From: Hymenoscyphus infarciens
Lineage: Eukaryota > Ascomycota > Leotiomycetes > Helotiales > Helotiaceae
Direction: 5' to 3'
Assembly: GCA_001414345.1 (NCBI GenBank)
Contig: LLCB01000575.1
Span: 1-21,063 of the forward strand
Length of the DNA: 21,063 nt
The position numbers and the translations under genes are program-made. Positions 1-9,959 of the stretch are shown in pieces (positions within the stretch are counted from its first letter, which is position 1; every line of letters begins with the position of its first letter). A model generated the notes under the pieces. It worked only from the letters and a program-made list of their open reading frames with translations, searched no databases and was not told where the DNA came from.

Positions 1-130
1 TATATATTCTATATAATTAGTAGTCTAGCTACTAATTAAGACTTTAGAGTATAAATTTAATCTTTATCTTATCGTTTTATTATATAATTTACTAATAAAC
101 TAAAGTTCTTTCTTTTATTCGTAGTATCGT
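1..130. repeat. AT-rich, RIP-like block edge
   Basis: This stretch is very rich in TpA and nearly lacks CpA and TpG, like the large block after 5640. It ends near 130 where the base composition abruptly becomes balanced. No coding sequence or terminal repeat could be recognised. It is probably the edge of a degenerate transposon that extends beyond the left end of the window. Confidence 0.6.
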
Positions 131-160
131 AGTATCGCTACGTCATAAGTGCGGCGGTGC

Positions 161-224
161 GTGTCACACCAGCTGTCATAGCAGGGGTGAAGCCTTTTTA
201 GGGGCTGTCGCGCAGGTGTGACAC
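161..224. repeat. Short inverted repeat, GTGTCACACC arms
   Basis: A perfect 10-base inverted repeat has arms at 161-170 (GTGTCACACC) and 215-224 (GGTGTGACAC), with a 44-base spacer. It lies about 30 bases inside the GC-balanced island, next to the AT-rich edge. It could be a hairpin, a binding-site pair or the footprint of a small mobile element. No target duplication was recognised. Confidence 0.5.
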
Positions 225-669
225 GACCTTAAAAGGGGCTAGACAGGGGGCAATTGGGCATGCTAGAGGTGGTTTGGAGATCTTTCTATATGCAGCCTGA
301 GCTTCTTTCTGGGAATCAAGACTTTGATTGGTTTCAATCCCATCTTTATGCTTTGAGTCTTTTTTTCCTTTGCGCACATCGTTTTTTCTGAAGAAAATAC
401 TCGTGAAATACGGCGTCTCACGTTTGAGAGCTTATCCTTGTACTTGATCTTTGAATTTTCTTCCCCTGAGTGAGCAAGCGAGTTGAACTAACGTGTTATT
501 GAATTAATATTGGGTATCTATTGCTGTATTGTACTATGTTCAGATTACCAGGGGGTTGTTTTATACAAATCAAGCAAACATGTCATCCCCATTCTCTCCC
601 CGTCTATCCCAACTCCAATTCTATTCCCTAGTCCAAAACCGAGTTCCTTCCTCTCTCTCTTCAGCCAGT
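225..669. other. Non-coding 3' flank of the membrane-protein gene
   Basis: GC-balanced sequence downstream, in the minus-strand sense, of the stop codon at 672-670. It should hold the 3' untranslated region and terminator of the gene at 670-2301. Open frames here are short and show no recognisable protein features, and nothing else was seen. Confidence 0.5.
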
Positions 670-2301
670 TTAATCTAACTGCTTGTAAGGAGCATTATTG
701 GGCATGGCCGGCAGATCAGGAAGATTACTAGGAGCCATGTTCCTCTTCCTCTGGTCCCAGGCCCAAGACTTTACAGTTCGAAATCGAGCGACGGAGGCGA
801 TGGTTGAGATTGTAGCTACGGAATCTCTCCATGAAGTGCTTTTCTTGGATTCCGGCTCCGGTTCTGGTGCCATGATTGGTGCCGGTGGACTTCCAAAATC
901 CATCACGTCCCTGTGAGCGCCGAGACCGTTTACTTCCAGGGGTGATGGAAGTTGAGAGGGATGGGAGTAGCTTGTTTGCGGGAATGAGTTTTGTGTGTTT
1001 TCATAAGCGGGGTAGGTGGGGAGTGCGGCGGGAAAACCGCCCGGAAAGCCTGCTTCTGAGGGGGCCTAGGTTTGTTGTTAGTTTTTATTGGGGGGTTATA
1101 GGAAGGGGGGGATAACTTACACCTACGGTACTAGTCGGAGCAGCAGTACTAGCCGCATTCCAAATTCTCGATTCTGCAACCCAAGATCCCCTTCTGTTCG
1201 CGGCAAAGGTAGGTTCTGTTGCCTCTTTTTCATGGACCTCATCACGCCGTTTTCGAAGTTGCTTTGCTTTTCTTCCGATTAGAAGCCAGGCTAGGAAAAT
1301 CAGAGCGATGGAGCCCGCGAGGACCCCGATTATGATTCCGGTCGTTCGGATATTTGTATCTCTCGTTGTGGCTGTTACTCCTTTTTGGTCGGCGACGCCT
1401 AGTCCAGCCGTGGGCCGACTGTCGGCAACTGCTGTTGTTGGTAAGATGGAGGAGGAACTGGATTGGCCTGCTTGATTTCCGTTGTCGACTTTGGTATTTG
1501 CATTTGCGCCCGAGGTGGCGGAAGTGGCAGAGGTTGCTTGTGGGACCGCGATGAAGGCTGATGTGGTTATCTTTGCAGAGGTGATCGCGGCTACTGATGT
1601 TGAGGTGGCAAAAGTAGAGCTTGGTGAGCTTCGAATGACCGGAGATAGTGATTGAGATGATGATGCCAGTAAAGGCAGCGCCACTGGAGATATAGTGCTC
1701 GCTGTTGCTTTTGGGGCCTCGGATGTTGAAGTTGCTGAGGACTTTTCGAATGGGGCGTGAGTAATTGGTGTGTTTACGAAAAGTGAGCGACTGGTTGTTG
1801 AAAACGTCGATGGTGGTGGGGGAGGAGGTGCGCTCGTTGGTGATGGTGGTCCTGGTGGCGGGGGAGGAGATGTAGCTGGTGGTTCGGTTCCCTTGCGAGG
1901 GGCGGCGTTTGTTGGAGCATCGAGCAGGCTCTTCTGTTATGATGTTAGATCTATTGATTTATGAAATTTTTGGTAATTCCTCTTACGGTAGTCTTGGTCT
2001 GGACCGTTGGGGTGGTTTGAGCAACGGGGGCTGCAGTTGGAGGTGGTGGAGGGGCAGTCGTAGTAGACTTCTTGTCGTCCTCACTTGGCGTATCATCCGA
2101 CGGTGTATCGAACCCTTCAGGTTTCTTCGGCTTGTCCTTACTATCGCCCCTTTCCTCCAATCCCTCATTCCGTGCAGCCTTCCGTCTTCGGTTTTCCAGG
2201 AATCGACGATGTCGCTCCCTTCTTGCCATTGGTGACTCCATTTCCTCCCTCTCCTCGAGATCCGCTGCTACCATATTCCGGGAATCCATACGAGGTGCCA
2301 T
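670..2301 (-). CDS. Single-pass membrane protein, Ser/Thr/Pro-rich, three exons
   Basis: The spliced gene has exons 2301-1987, 1933-1121 and 1065-670, both introns in phase 0, and encodes 507 residues. The N-terminus (about 1-80) is charged and Arg-rich. About 85-300 is rich in Ser, Thr, Pro and Ala with polyproline runs, the make-up of O-glycosylated fungal ectodomains. One membrane segment lies at about 302-325 (starts TTGIIIGVLAG) and is followed by the positive cluster GRKAKQLRKRR, so the roughly 180-residue tail should be cytosolic. The tail ends with SWRDSV and RFRTVKSW near the C-terminus and looks soluble. The start has a good context (AATCATGGC). Oddly, there is no N-terminal signal peptide, and no upstream exon supplying one was found. 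This architecture resembles fungal cell-surface or wall-sensor-like proteins, but no named family was recognised. There are no stops or RIP damage, so the gene is probably functional. Confidence 0.8.
1066..1120 (-). other. Intron 2 of the membrane-protein gene
   Basis: On the minus strand this 55-base intron starts with the ideal donor GTAAGT, has the branch point AAACTAACAA and ends CCTAG. Unspliced, the frame would stop at 1085. Spliced, it continues in phase 0 for another 131 codons to the TAA at 672-670, which gives a long conserved-looking cytosolic tail. Confidence 0.8.
1934..1986 (-). other. Intron 1 of the membrane-protein gene
   Basis: On the minus strand this 53-base intron starts GTAAGA, has the branch point ATCTAACATC and ends ATAACAG. 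Removing it skips an in-frame stop at the 3' side of exon 1 and joins two phase-0 frames of matching Pro/Thr-rich composition. Confidence 0.8.
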
Positions 2302-2570
2302 GATTTCCTTGGGTCTGATCTTCTGTTTCCCCCGATCGGTTTTCCTTCTCCTGGTTGCTTGTTCAATTCCTCTGTGGCATTAAATCCGTTAAGCTCAAGA
2401 TTTCAGTCTGAGCCTGCAGACTTTAAAGGGTGTTATTTACGAAGAAAGAAAAAGGGCGATGTCAAATCGTTGAAACGGAAAGAAACAGTCCAGTTGACAT
2501 TTAAGAAAGTTGGTGAGAAGGAAGGGCCAAGAAGAAGTACAAGAAGAATAGTTGAGACGCTGTCAAAATT
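2302..2570 (-). promoter_or_regulatory. Probable 5' UTR/promoter with pyrimidine-rich tracts
   Basis: Directly upstream of the minus-strand start, the coding strand holds CT-rich tracts: opposite 2441-2458 (purine-rich on +) and opposite 2517-2560. Such tracts are common just before transcription starts in filamentous ascomycetes. No clear TATA box was seen, and the transcription start is not fixed by the sequence. Confidence 0.35.
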
Positions 2571-3640
2571 GTCCGAAGAGGTGCCCTGGCTTGTCATGGG
2601 TCAGTCCGCCACCGCAACACATCATCAACGTTCAGCCTCTTTCCAAAAAGGGATTTACGCATCGTTGATCGGGTTTCCAACGTGTGGGGTACCCAGTCGG
2701 GAATTTATCGAATGGATGGACGATACTCATCATTTTTGATGGTGCTTGTCAAAGGGACAAAACACCGCCAAGTTGCCAAGTGTCCGTCGGCACCAGAGTC
2801 AAGTGTGAAGCGAGAGGCCCGGGCATGTATCAAAATCTGATCAAAATCTGGACATCGAACGTTTCGTGTTCCGGATGAAAGGTGGGAATCAGATGGTTGG
2901 TGCGGAAAAGTAGCATAAGAGTGGGACTTTGCACAGTGCTGGCCCGGAGCTGAAAGGAATATTCCTCCATTGTACTCGTTTTGCCGATGTTTGGAAACTC
3001 AATTATTGGCTGACGGGACCCTTTCGTGGGTCAAAAATAGTTCATAAGGTTTGTTGGAATGTTTCTTGTTGACTTCCTCCAGCTTGGTGAACCGTCTTGT
3101 TTTTTTCTGTCTAAATATCTCCGAAGAACCCCACTTGTCTTGTCAAGCTTTTATGCGTTGGGGTGGGGAAGAAGGTAGGGCGAGCAGTTTCCCTCGACCT
3201 GCTCAATTTGTTTTGGCAATACTGTTACTTCTCTATAGAACTAGAGTAAAACTCTCCAAGTGTTTCCCCCCCCTTTTGATACGTTGTGTTGTGAGGTTGT
3301 AGTTAGGGATTTGCACAGAAGTGGCTGTATCACTCGATGCGAGCTCATGGAATACCTACGATGCACTCACAAAACCAAGGCAGAAATTGCTGCTACATGT
3401 ATTGTGACAATCTGAAAACGTCGAGAATCTTCGCCAGATGAGGATTTTGAAAGTGGAGATTGTTGATGGGCTTCCTCTCCACAATGGAGTGAGAGCTTGC
3501 CTGGTGTCAAGCTTTCTGCAAGAAAATGAAATGCCTACTCTATCAAAGCTTCTAGCCCTCTCTCACACAACTTCTCACCTCATTAGCGAATCGTAAATTT
3601 GACAACAAGTGGCTCGGCAGCTTCTGATTTGGGATAACAG
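2571..3640. other. GC-balanced intergenic DNA, no gene supported
   Basis: The base composition is balanced and RIP is absent, so this DNA is probably unique. Open frames on both strands are short, lack recognisable domains and have no convincing intron or codon support. It is likely upstream regulatory DNA of the gene at 670-2301, perhaps with untranslated sequence of something lost to the insertion after 3640. Confidence 0.45.
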
Positions 3641-3730
3641 TAAATAGATATTTATAAGCGCCTTATAACTCTATACTTATATACAAATCTTATATATCTA
3701 ATTAGAATTATATATATACTGAATAGGCTC

Positions 3731-3784
3731 TTAAATATCTATATAAGAATATATACTACTAAAAGTAAATAATATACTCTTTTA
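3731..3784 (+). repeat. Left arm of large inverted repeat
   Basis: This 54-base arm pairs with 4025-4080. Reverse-complemented, it matches that arm at all but one base (C against A) plus one 2-base length difference. It begins TTAAATATCTATATAAG. Confidence 0.8.
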
Positions 3785-4024
3785 GAGCTTATTTAGTATA
3801 TATATAATTTGATTTAGATATTTAAGATTTATATACGAGTCTAGAGTTAAAAGGTGCTCGTATATATCTATTTATATTATAATTTTAATCTTGAATATAT
3901 TCTATATCGTTTAGCTTATATATATTTTTCAGTATATATATTAGAGAAGCAGAGCTATCTAGTACTAATAGTAGTAGAGATTTAATAATATATGTAAATA
4001 TATAAAAGTTAAAGGTTAAGAGAT

Positions 4025-4080
4025 TAAAAGAGTATATTATTTAATTTTAGTAGTATATATTCTTATATATATATATTTAA
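4025..4080 (-). repeat. Right arm of large inverted repeat
   Basis: This 56-base arm is inverted relative to 3731-3784 across a 240-base loop. It begins TAAAAGAGTATATTATTTA. The near-perfect match despite heavy AT mutation means that both arms came from one sequence and share the same mutations. Confidence 0.8.
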
Positions 4081-4185
4081 AGAATATACGACTAAAAGTG
4101 GCTACTATAATATATACTAGCTAAACGTTTATATATATTATATATTACCTTATTATTTTTGGTGGTGTATAAAGTATAAAAGGAC

Positions 4186-5640
4186 TAATATATGCGAGCC
4201 AAACAGGCCCTAAGTCTTTCCTTTCGTGACTGGAAACGGCTTTTAAAGGTTTTTCCTTCTCTCTACGTGTGAAAAAGTCTATATACAGAAATATGGTAAC
4301 GAAGAAGAGTTGACAACGACGATGAAATTCCGCAAACTCCATCTTACCTGCACAAGCTTAAACCCTTGCCTATTCCTTGTTACATCCCAGAGCTGGTTTT
4401 TACTTCTTCAAAATCGAAGCCAAGTCCCACATCACAGCCATCTTACTTACCCCTCCCTCAGCCTCAACCCCAAGGCAACGTTCCCCCAACAGTGGACCCT
4501 CCTCTCTTATCTCCCAGAACAATTCAAAATCCCAAAACCAAGCAAGGAGCCGCATACCCATCATCCCATCAACAAACGTTGCACTTCCTCCCATCTTCCA
4601 TCCCACAATCTAGAAACCATCAACGACCCTGAAACACATTCAACAACCCGATTTCCGGATACACAACATGACTACACAACACCTTGCATCATAAACAACA
4701 CGGCATAAGCAAAATCCCACGAAACGGAAGTCTGAAACGAGAAGTATCAACATGGAAACCCTCCCCGACACCTCTTCTCCATCCTCTCGGTATTCTTCAT
4801 ATCAACCGGGCGTCAAGGTGTTCTGTAGAGAGCTTTGATGAGAAGTAGTGCAACCACAACCCTTCTTGCGTCACACCCCTAGGAACCCTGCATATCATCC
4901 AATCCATCAAACCATGTAATGACCCTTCTCCCCCTTCCAGAACCTTTCTGTCGTGCTACCTTCTTTTTCCATCAAGCTTCCAGCCTTCGCTCTTCCCGAA
5001 AAAACGCCACGCAATAGCTAACTGCCGTTTCAAGAAAGGAACGTGGGTCCTACCCGAGGAAAAGGAGACGAAGGCTAGTTGGCGATCTGGCGTACATTTT
5101 TAGTTAACGGGGCACGGGGAGTGAAGAAGTGGATGTTGTGTAACATCACACAAAAATAGCGGATTCCAGAAGGAACCTTACGAAGTTGGCGGTGATGAAT
5201 ACGATCATTTTAGAGCAATCCCAAAATTTCGAGGAAAGATAGAACCCTGTGATGATACAAGAAAACAACTAGAGGAGAACTATGGCGAACCCTTGACTCA
5301 TTAAATTTATGGAGAGCGAGTATTCGGCTGTTGAGAATAACAGGCAAACCTGGACAAGTGGCGTACGGAATTTGATGGCGGTCACTGGAAATGGCACCGA
5401 AAGTAAAGAATGAGACGCTTTCCACAAACCAAAACAGGCACAGCATATACTCAGACCAAGCTCTGTGAATGTGGGTTAGGGTTACGAGCTGGTATCTCTG
5501 ACTTGCGATCGGCTGCGGTTTTCTTGGAATTGAACATCGACAACCATGAGCTGGGCCTAGAGCATGCTGTATTTCATCCGAGAGGTACGTACACTGTGCG
5601 CGAAACACTGGCGGCGTTTTATAAACAAGCTTAGTAAGAG
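4186..5640. other. GC-balanced island without a convincing gene
   Basis: This island is free of RIP and lies between two AT-rich blocks. The longest open frames are at 4310-4708 (+) and 5210-5650 (-), the latter of 146 codons and running to the AT-rich edge. Neither has a recognisable domain, a clear signal peptide or a consistent intron pattern. They may be chance frames, untranslated regions or fragments of a gene whose other part was displaced by the transposons. Confidence 0.4.
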
Positions 5641-6594
5641 TTAGAGCCACAGCTCGTAGGCCTATCTTAAGTTCTAATACTCTCTTTTTTAAAATCTACT
5701 ATAACACTACCTTTTACCTCAAACTCTCTAATTTAAAATTAGTAGACTGAATCCTTTCTCTCTCTTCTATATATAAACCTAGTTAGAATTAGCTTATACT
5801 AAAGTATAGCTAAGTATACTAAGCTTACTTAGATAGAGAATCCTAGAATATAATCTTTAAAGAACTAGATATACTTAAATCTACTAAATATAGACTCTAT
5901 AAAGCGAATTTAAGTTAAATAATATATAAATAGAAGTAATATTAAAAGAGATTACTATTTAAGTAATATATATACTAAATCCTTAAGTTGAATTATACTA
6001 CTTATTATATATCTTTAATATAAGTTAAAAACACTCTTATTTTATCTACTTCTATCTATACTAGCTACTAAGAACTATACTATACTAGCTATTAATACTA
6101 TATTATATACTTTTAACTCTTTATTAGCTAGATCTATATAAAGAACTATTTTACTTTTATATATATATATACTACTAATAGAGAATATCTATAAATAAAA
6201 GAGAAACTAGAGAAAGATTATATAGTTAGATAAGTTATATTTAAGCTTAGAAAGAGTAAAAGAGTTTAAATAATAAAGTATATTAATAAAAAAAGATATC
6301 TAGTTTATATTAGCTTAATAAAAAGAGTATTAGTTATAATTTAGAGTATAATTAACTAGAATTATAAATTCTTTCTTATCTTTCTCTTATTTAATACACT
6401 TAGTACTAGTTCTTTTCTTTTAGAGAATAGTTCTAAGATATATAAGAGATATATCTATTTAGCTAAGCTCTAGTATAGTATTTATAGCTTTAGTTAGTCT
6501 TTCTCTTTACTTAATATAAATATAATTAAGAAAGTCTAGTAGAAGATAAAATCTTTTCTACTAACTTCTAAGAGTATATTAATTAAAGAGATCT
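5641..6594. repeat. RIP-degraded DNA left of the Copia element
   Basis: TpA-saturated DNA in which CpA and TpG are rare. It was joined to 12823 and onward before the Copia element inserted, as the shared GATCT shows. I could not identify a protein domain on either strand. It may be the 5' noncoding part or an LTR of a larger element such as the downstream Gypsy copy, but no matching second copy was found. Confidence 0.5.
6590..6594. repeat. Target-site duplication GATCT, left
   Basis: GATCT immediately precedes the TG of the left LTR and recurs right after the CA of the right LTR at 12823-12827. A 5-base duplication is typical of LTR-retrotransposon integrases. Confidence 0.9.
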
Positions 6595-6765
6595 TGTTAG
6601 TATGACTTATGGTCATAAAAGCGATGTAAAAAGAGTTATATTATCGTTCGTGTATACCGAGTAAAGCTAGCTACGATGCCTACTTAAGTAGCCCTTAAGC
6701 GAGAAGCACGTGTACCCACGTGTACTAATCCGAATCGCTATTTACCTCTTAAATATATACCGACA
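6595..6765 (-). repeat. Copia LTR (3' LTR in element sense)
   Basis: This 171-base repeat matches 12652-12822 at 160 positions. All 11 differences are transitions, as expected from RIP rather than ordinary drift. It contains a perfect 12-base palindrome CTACTTAAGTAG at 6680-6691 and two CACGTG hexamers a few bases apart, which are possible bHLH/bZIP-type binding sites. Confidence 0.95.
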
Positions 6766-7099
6766 CTAGCACTTCTTCAAAACGACAGAAGTTAGTACTC
6801 TAAAAGTCATCAAAATCTCCTATCTAATCTAACTAATTAGAGCCCTCTATTCTCTATTCTCGACTAATAAGGAGGCTCTATTTCTATCCTCTATTATCTC
6901 TTATTCCGTTCTACCTATTCTATAAGCTTAATATCTAGCTTATTTATATCAATTAGCTTTTATAAGGTATTATAGTAACCCTTTTTAGTTATAGTATTAG
7001 TAGAGTTACTCCTACCGTTGATCTATTTAATCTTATTAATTTCTCTTAACTTATACGCCTCTTATAGGTATATAATATTAATTATTAATCGCTTCTCTT

Positions 7100-7450
7100 T
7101 GGTTGTACCTAATTTAGCTATATATTCGTAGATAGACTTCGAATTAGTATATGCTATAAGTAGAATCTTAAATCCTAGAATACTTTTAAGAGTTAATTTA
7201 ATCGAGGCTGTGGTATTAAATCTAGAGCTTATAGTATATAATTCTAATGCTAAAACACTATAGGTGACTCTCTTATACTTAGTAGAAGACTAATGTAAAA
7301 TGTTAGTATTATTGTCCTTATTTGTAAACGTAATAATATAGCTGATTTATAACGATAAGTCCTTATTATTAGTAAATGATTTGTCGGTAAAGGCGTATAA
7401 CTTTAGGGAAGATTTATCTAATTTAACGAATTTGAGTTCTCTTAAGGGAT
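7100..7450 (-). pseudogene. Copia RNase H remnant
   Basis: Minus-strand translation from about 7440 gives KLYAFTDKSFTNNKDLSL, a stop (former Gln or Trp), SYIITFTNKDNNTNILH, a stop, SSTKYKRVTYSVLALELYT. This matches the Copia RNase H order of A.TDASFAN, then W.S.K..R.TRS.LA.ELYA. The two stops fall at positions normally Gln or Trp. The first Asp and the ELY motif remain, but the frame is broken. Confidence 0.88.
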
Positions 7451-7599
7451 TGTTGATTTACTATTAAATTCGCTTATTAAAAAGTGAAATATTATTATCT
7501 TAAGGATCAATAGTTTGAGCGGTATATGATAAGTTGAAAGCGGCCTTAGGCTAAGATACTGTAGCTAAGTATACCCCTCTGATATGTTAAGTAATATAT

Positions 7600-8700
7600 T
7601 AATCTTTAGTATCTACTATACGTGATATCTCTTTCGTATTAGATATCTTAGATAGAGCCTTTTATACTAAATCTAAGTGTTTTACGTAATCCTAAGTAAG
7701 AGATATAGAGCTGTTATAATACTTAGTAATTAGCCCTCTATTAAATTTAATTAGATAGTCAATAGTAAGCTCTTCTCTCTCCTTAGACATAAATCTGGCT
7801 TTGTTAATAGTAAGCTCTTCTTTATTAGTAAAAGCGTTATTGGCGAGTATAAGAGTATTATTAGTTTAAAGGCCTACTATACTAAAAGAGGCATCTAACT
7901 TTACTTACTTGTTATACTAGTACAATTTGGTATATAAAAGACAGGGGTTGAAAGTTAACTATTCTATTATAAGCCTTATAATATAGTGTTTATAGTACGT
8001 TGTAAACTAGTGATTACTAGCTTCTAGAATACTATATAGTAGTTTAATTACCTCGAAGAATATATCTTTCTATTAAGGATAACCTTTAGAAGGGTATATA
8101 AAGAATTTCTGATTTAAGTTAGTTAACAATTATGTATATACTTATATAATATCTTAAATAAATACTTATAAGCCTAGAAGTATTATAATAAGTATAAGGA
8201 TTATTCTCTAACTCACTCTCTAAATAGTAGGCGCCTAGGTAAGAACTAGCGACTTCCTAGCATTATTATATACTTAGATAATTAATCTTAACTTTATAAA
8301 AGTAAGTACTATACCTTCGAATTTAATATTATCTATAAAGTATAATCTAAATATTCTAGTATTAGGAAGTAACTCCTTCTAGGTAATAATCTTAAAAACA
8401 TTTTAATTAGTTAATCTATTAATCTCCTTTTATTATAACTTAATATATATTATACTATTATTAGCTATAAATACTTTAATATTATAAGGTTTACTTAAAT
8501 TAGTAAAAAAAGTTCTAACATCTTTAAAAGTAATATAGTTGAAATCGTTTATAAAAGTATCTAATTATTAGAATAATACTTTAAAAGACTTATTTAAAGG
8601 TCTTAGATACTTTTAGAGCCGTCTACGTCTACGCTTCTAGAGAGGTTCTAGTATAGTTTCTAGAATATTAGTGTTTTAACGGATTTATAACTATCGAAGT
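7600..8700 (-). pseudogene. Copia reverse transcriptase remnant
   Basis: The clearest part, about 8110-7760, reads in one frame through stops: DIFFEVIKLLYSILEASNH, later FNPCLLYT, then TNNTLILANNAF. The KPLYG.PEAG..W motif of Copia-type RT is recognisable in mutated form. The catalytic Asp-Asp pair is read as Asn-Asn (codons at 7862-7857), so polymerase activity is lost. The upstream part to about 8700 is assigned by position only. Confidence 0.82.
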
Positions 8701-9689
8701 TAGTATTAGAAGAAAGGTGAATATTATTTAATATCTTAGTTACTTTAGTCTACTTCCTACCTACCTTATTACTTAAAAGTTCCCCCTTTTTTATAAGGTT
8801 ATAGTATCGTTTTAGATAGTGCTATACTAGAAACTTCCTCAGTCGCTAGTGCTATTCTAGAAGTTTTAAAAGTTTTAATAAAGTATAGCTTTATAACTAT
8901 AGATTAAAACTTTATAGGGCTACTTAGTAGCACTATAATACAGTCCTCATTTTCAATTCTTTAAAGGATAAAAGGTCCTATCTAAGACTTTATATACTCC
9001 CTCTATATTAAAACGTCTAAATTTAAGAGTAAGTCCTTAACTTAGTTAATTAGTCTATTTCATATATTAAAAGCTTCTTTAACTTAATAAGATATAATCT
9101 ACTTTTATATCTCTTAAGTAGCCTTTTTATAAGTTTTAGACCTTATAGAAATCGGTTACGAAGGTACGTTAGATACAGTTATTCAAGTATATACTCTATA
9201 TACTAATAGAGTAAGAACTAGTCTATTTAGGCCTACTATATTATTAATTACTTTAAAGGCTATTTAAAGTACTAAACTTTATAAGAGATATAGCTCTTAT
9301 TTATATATAATATCGTATACCTGTTAAATTAGTCTATAGTAACGTTCTACTATACTAATTAAATTATATACCTTAACTAGTATAGTTTTTACTATAGTAC
9401 CTATTCTAGTAGCAGAGTATATAAAGTCCTTTCTAACAAAGTTTATTCTAACATCTATAATAACATAATTAGAGGGTCTAAGATACATATTAATCTAATA
9501 TCTTTAAAAAACCTCCTATATAGTTATTACTTTTATATCTAGTAAAAAGTCACCTACTTAATACCTTATTACTTTATCTATATAGTATAAGACCGCCTAC
9601 TTATTAAAGAAGAAAGTATTAATTAAAACACTATAATTAAATTTAAAGTTATTATAAAAGGTAAACTTAAATCAGCTAGGTAAACTTCC

Positions 9690-9900
9690 GTGCTTTTAAT
9701 AGTATTTATAAAATTTAGTAAGATATTAAAAGATGTCTTAGTTAATATAATACCTGGCTCTTTCTAGTATACGTTATAATCTTAGTACTAATAAGTAGCT
9801 AAATCGCTTATAAAGTCGTTAAATATTAATATCTATAAGAAAGGTCGAGTACTCCTATATAAAGTTATATATAGCTTTATTCTAGAGTAGAAAAGAGTAT
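9690..9900 (-). pseudogene. Copia pre-integrase zinc-binding (HHCC) remnant
   Basis: Minus-strand translation gives RLYKRFSYLLVLRL at about 9820-9775, then FYKYY followed by a stop and KHG near 9715-9690. In Copia polyproteins these positions are the two His and two Cys of the GAG-pre-integrase zinc finger. Here His and Cys have become Tyr (CAT/CAC to TAT/TAC, TGC/TGT to TAC/TAT) and Gly has become Ser. Zinc binding is therefore abolished. Confidence 0.8.
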
Positions 9901-9959
9901 CTAAATTGTTATATAATAGAGAACCTCTTAACTTCTATCCCTTTCTTATTCTCTTAGAT

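Larger units (their letters stand above)
3640..4185. mobile_element. AT-rich non-coding insertion with large inverted repeat
   Basis: An extremely TpA-rich segment of about 0.55 kb separates two GC-balanced islands with sharp edges near 3640 and 4185. It contains a long inverted repeat (arms 3731-3784 and 4025-4080) and no reading frame. A RIP-degraded miniature or foldback element is the simplest reading. The exact ends and target duplication could not be set, because outer terminal repeats are not clear. Confidence 0.5.

Noticed and set aside
698..2383. Several plus-strand open frames opposite the three-exon gene
   Set aside because: They mirror the Ser/Thr/Pro-rich coding of the minus strand. 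The spliced minus-strand model with consensus introns explains the region better.
2359..2739. 126-codon plus-strand open frame
   Set aside because: It lies opposite the promoter and 5' leader of the minus-strand gene and has no recognisable domain. Its Lys-rich part corresponds to the pyrimidine-rich promoter tracts on the other strand.
3692..3707. 16-base match ATATATCTAATTAGAA shared with about 20844
   Set aside because: Short shared words are common in DNA this rich in A and T, and the match does not extend, so it is not evidence of one repeat family.
4310..4708. Plus-strand 132-codon frame and opposing minus-strand frame 4400-4606
   Set aside because: Composition is Pro/Ser/His-rich without a domain, signal peptide or intron evidence. 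The overlapping frames on both strands look like chance in C-rich DNA.
5210..5650. 146-codon minus-strand open frame and the overlapping plus-strand frame 5410-5634
   Set aside because: Neither has a recognisable domain, and they overlap in opposite directions. The longer one starts right at the edge of the AT-rich block. Transcript data could change this.
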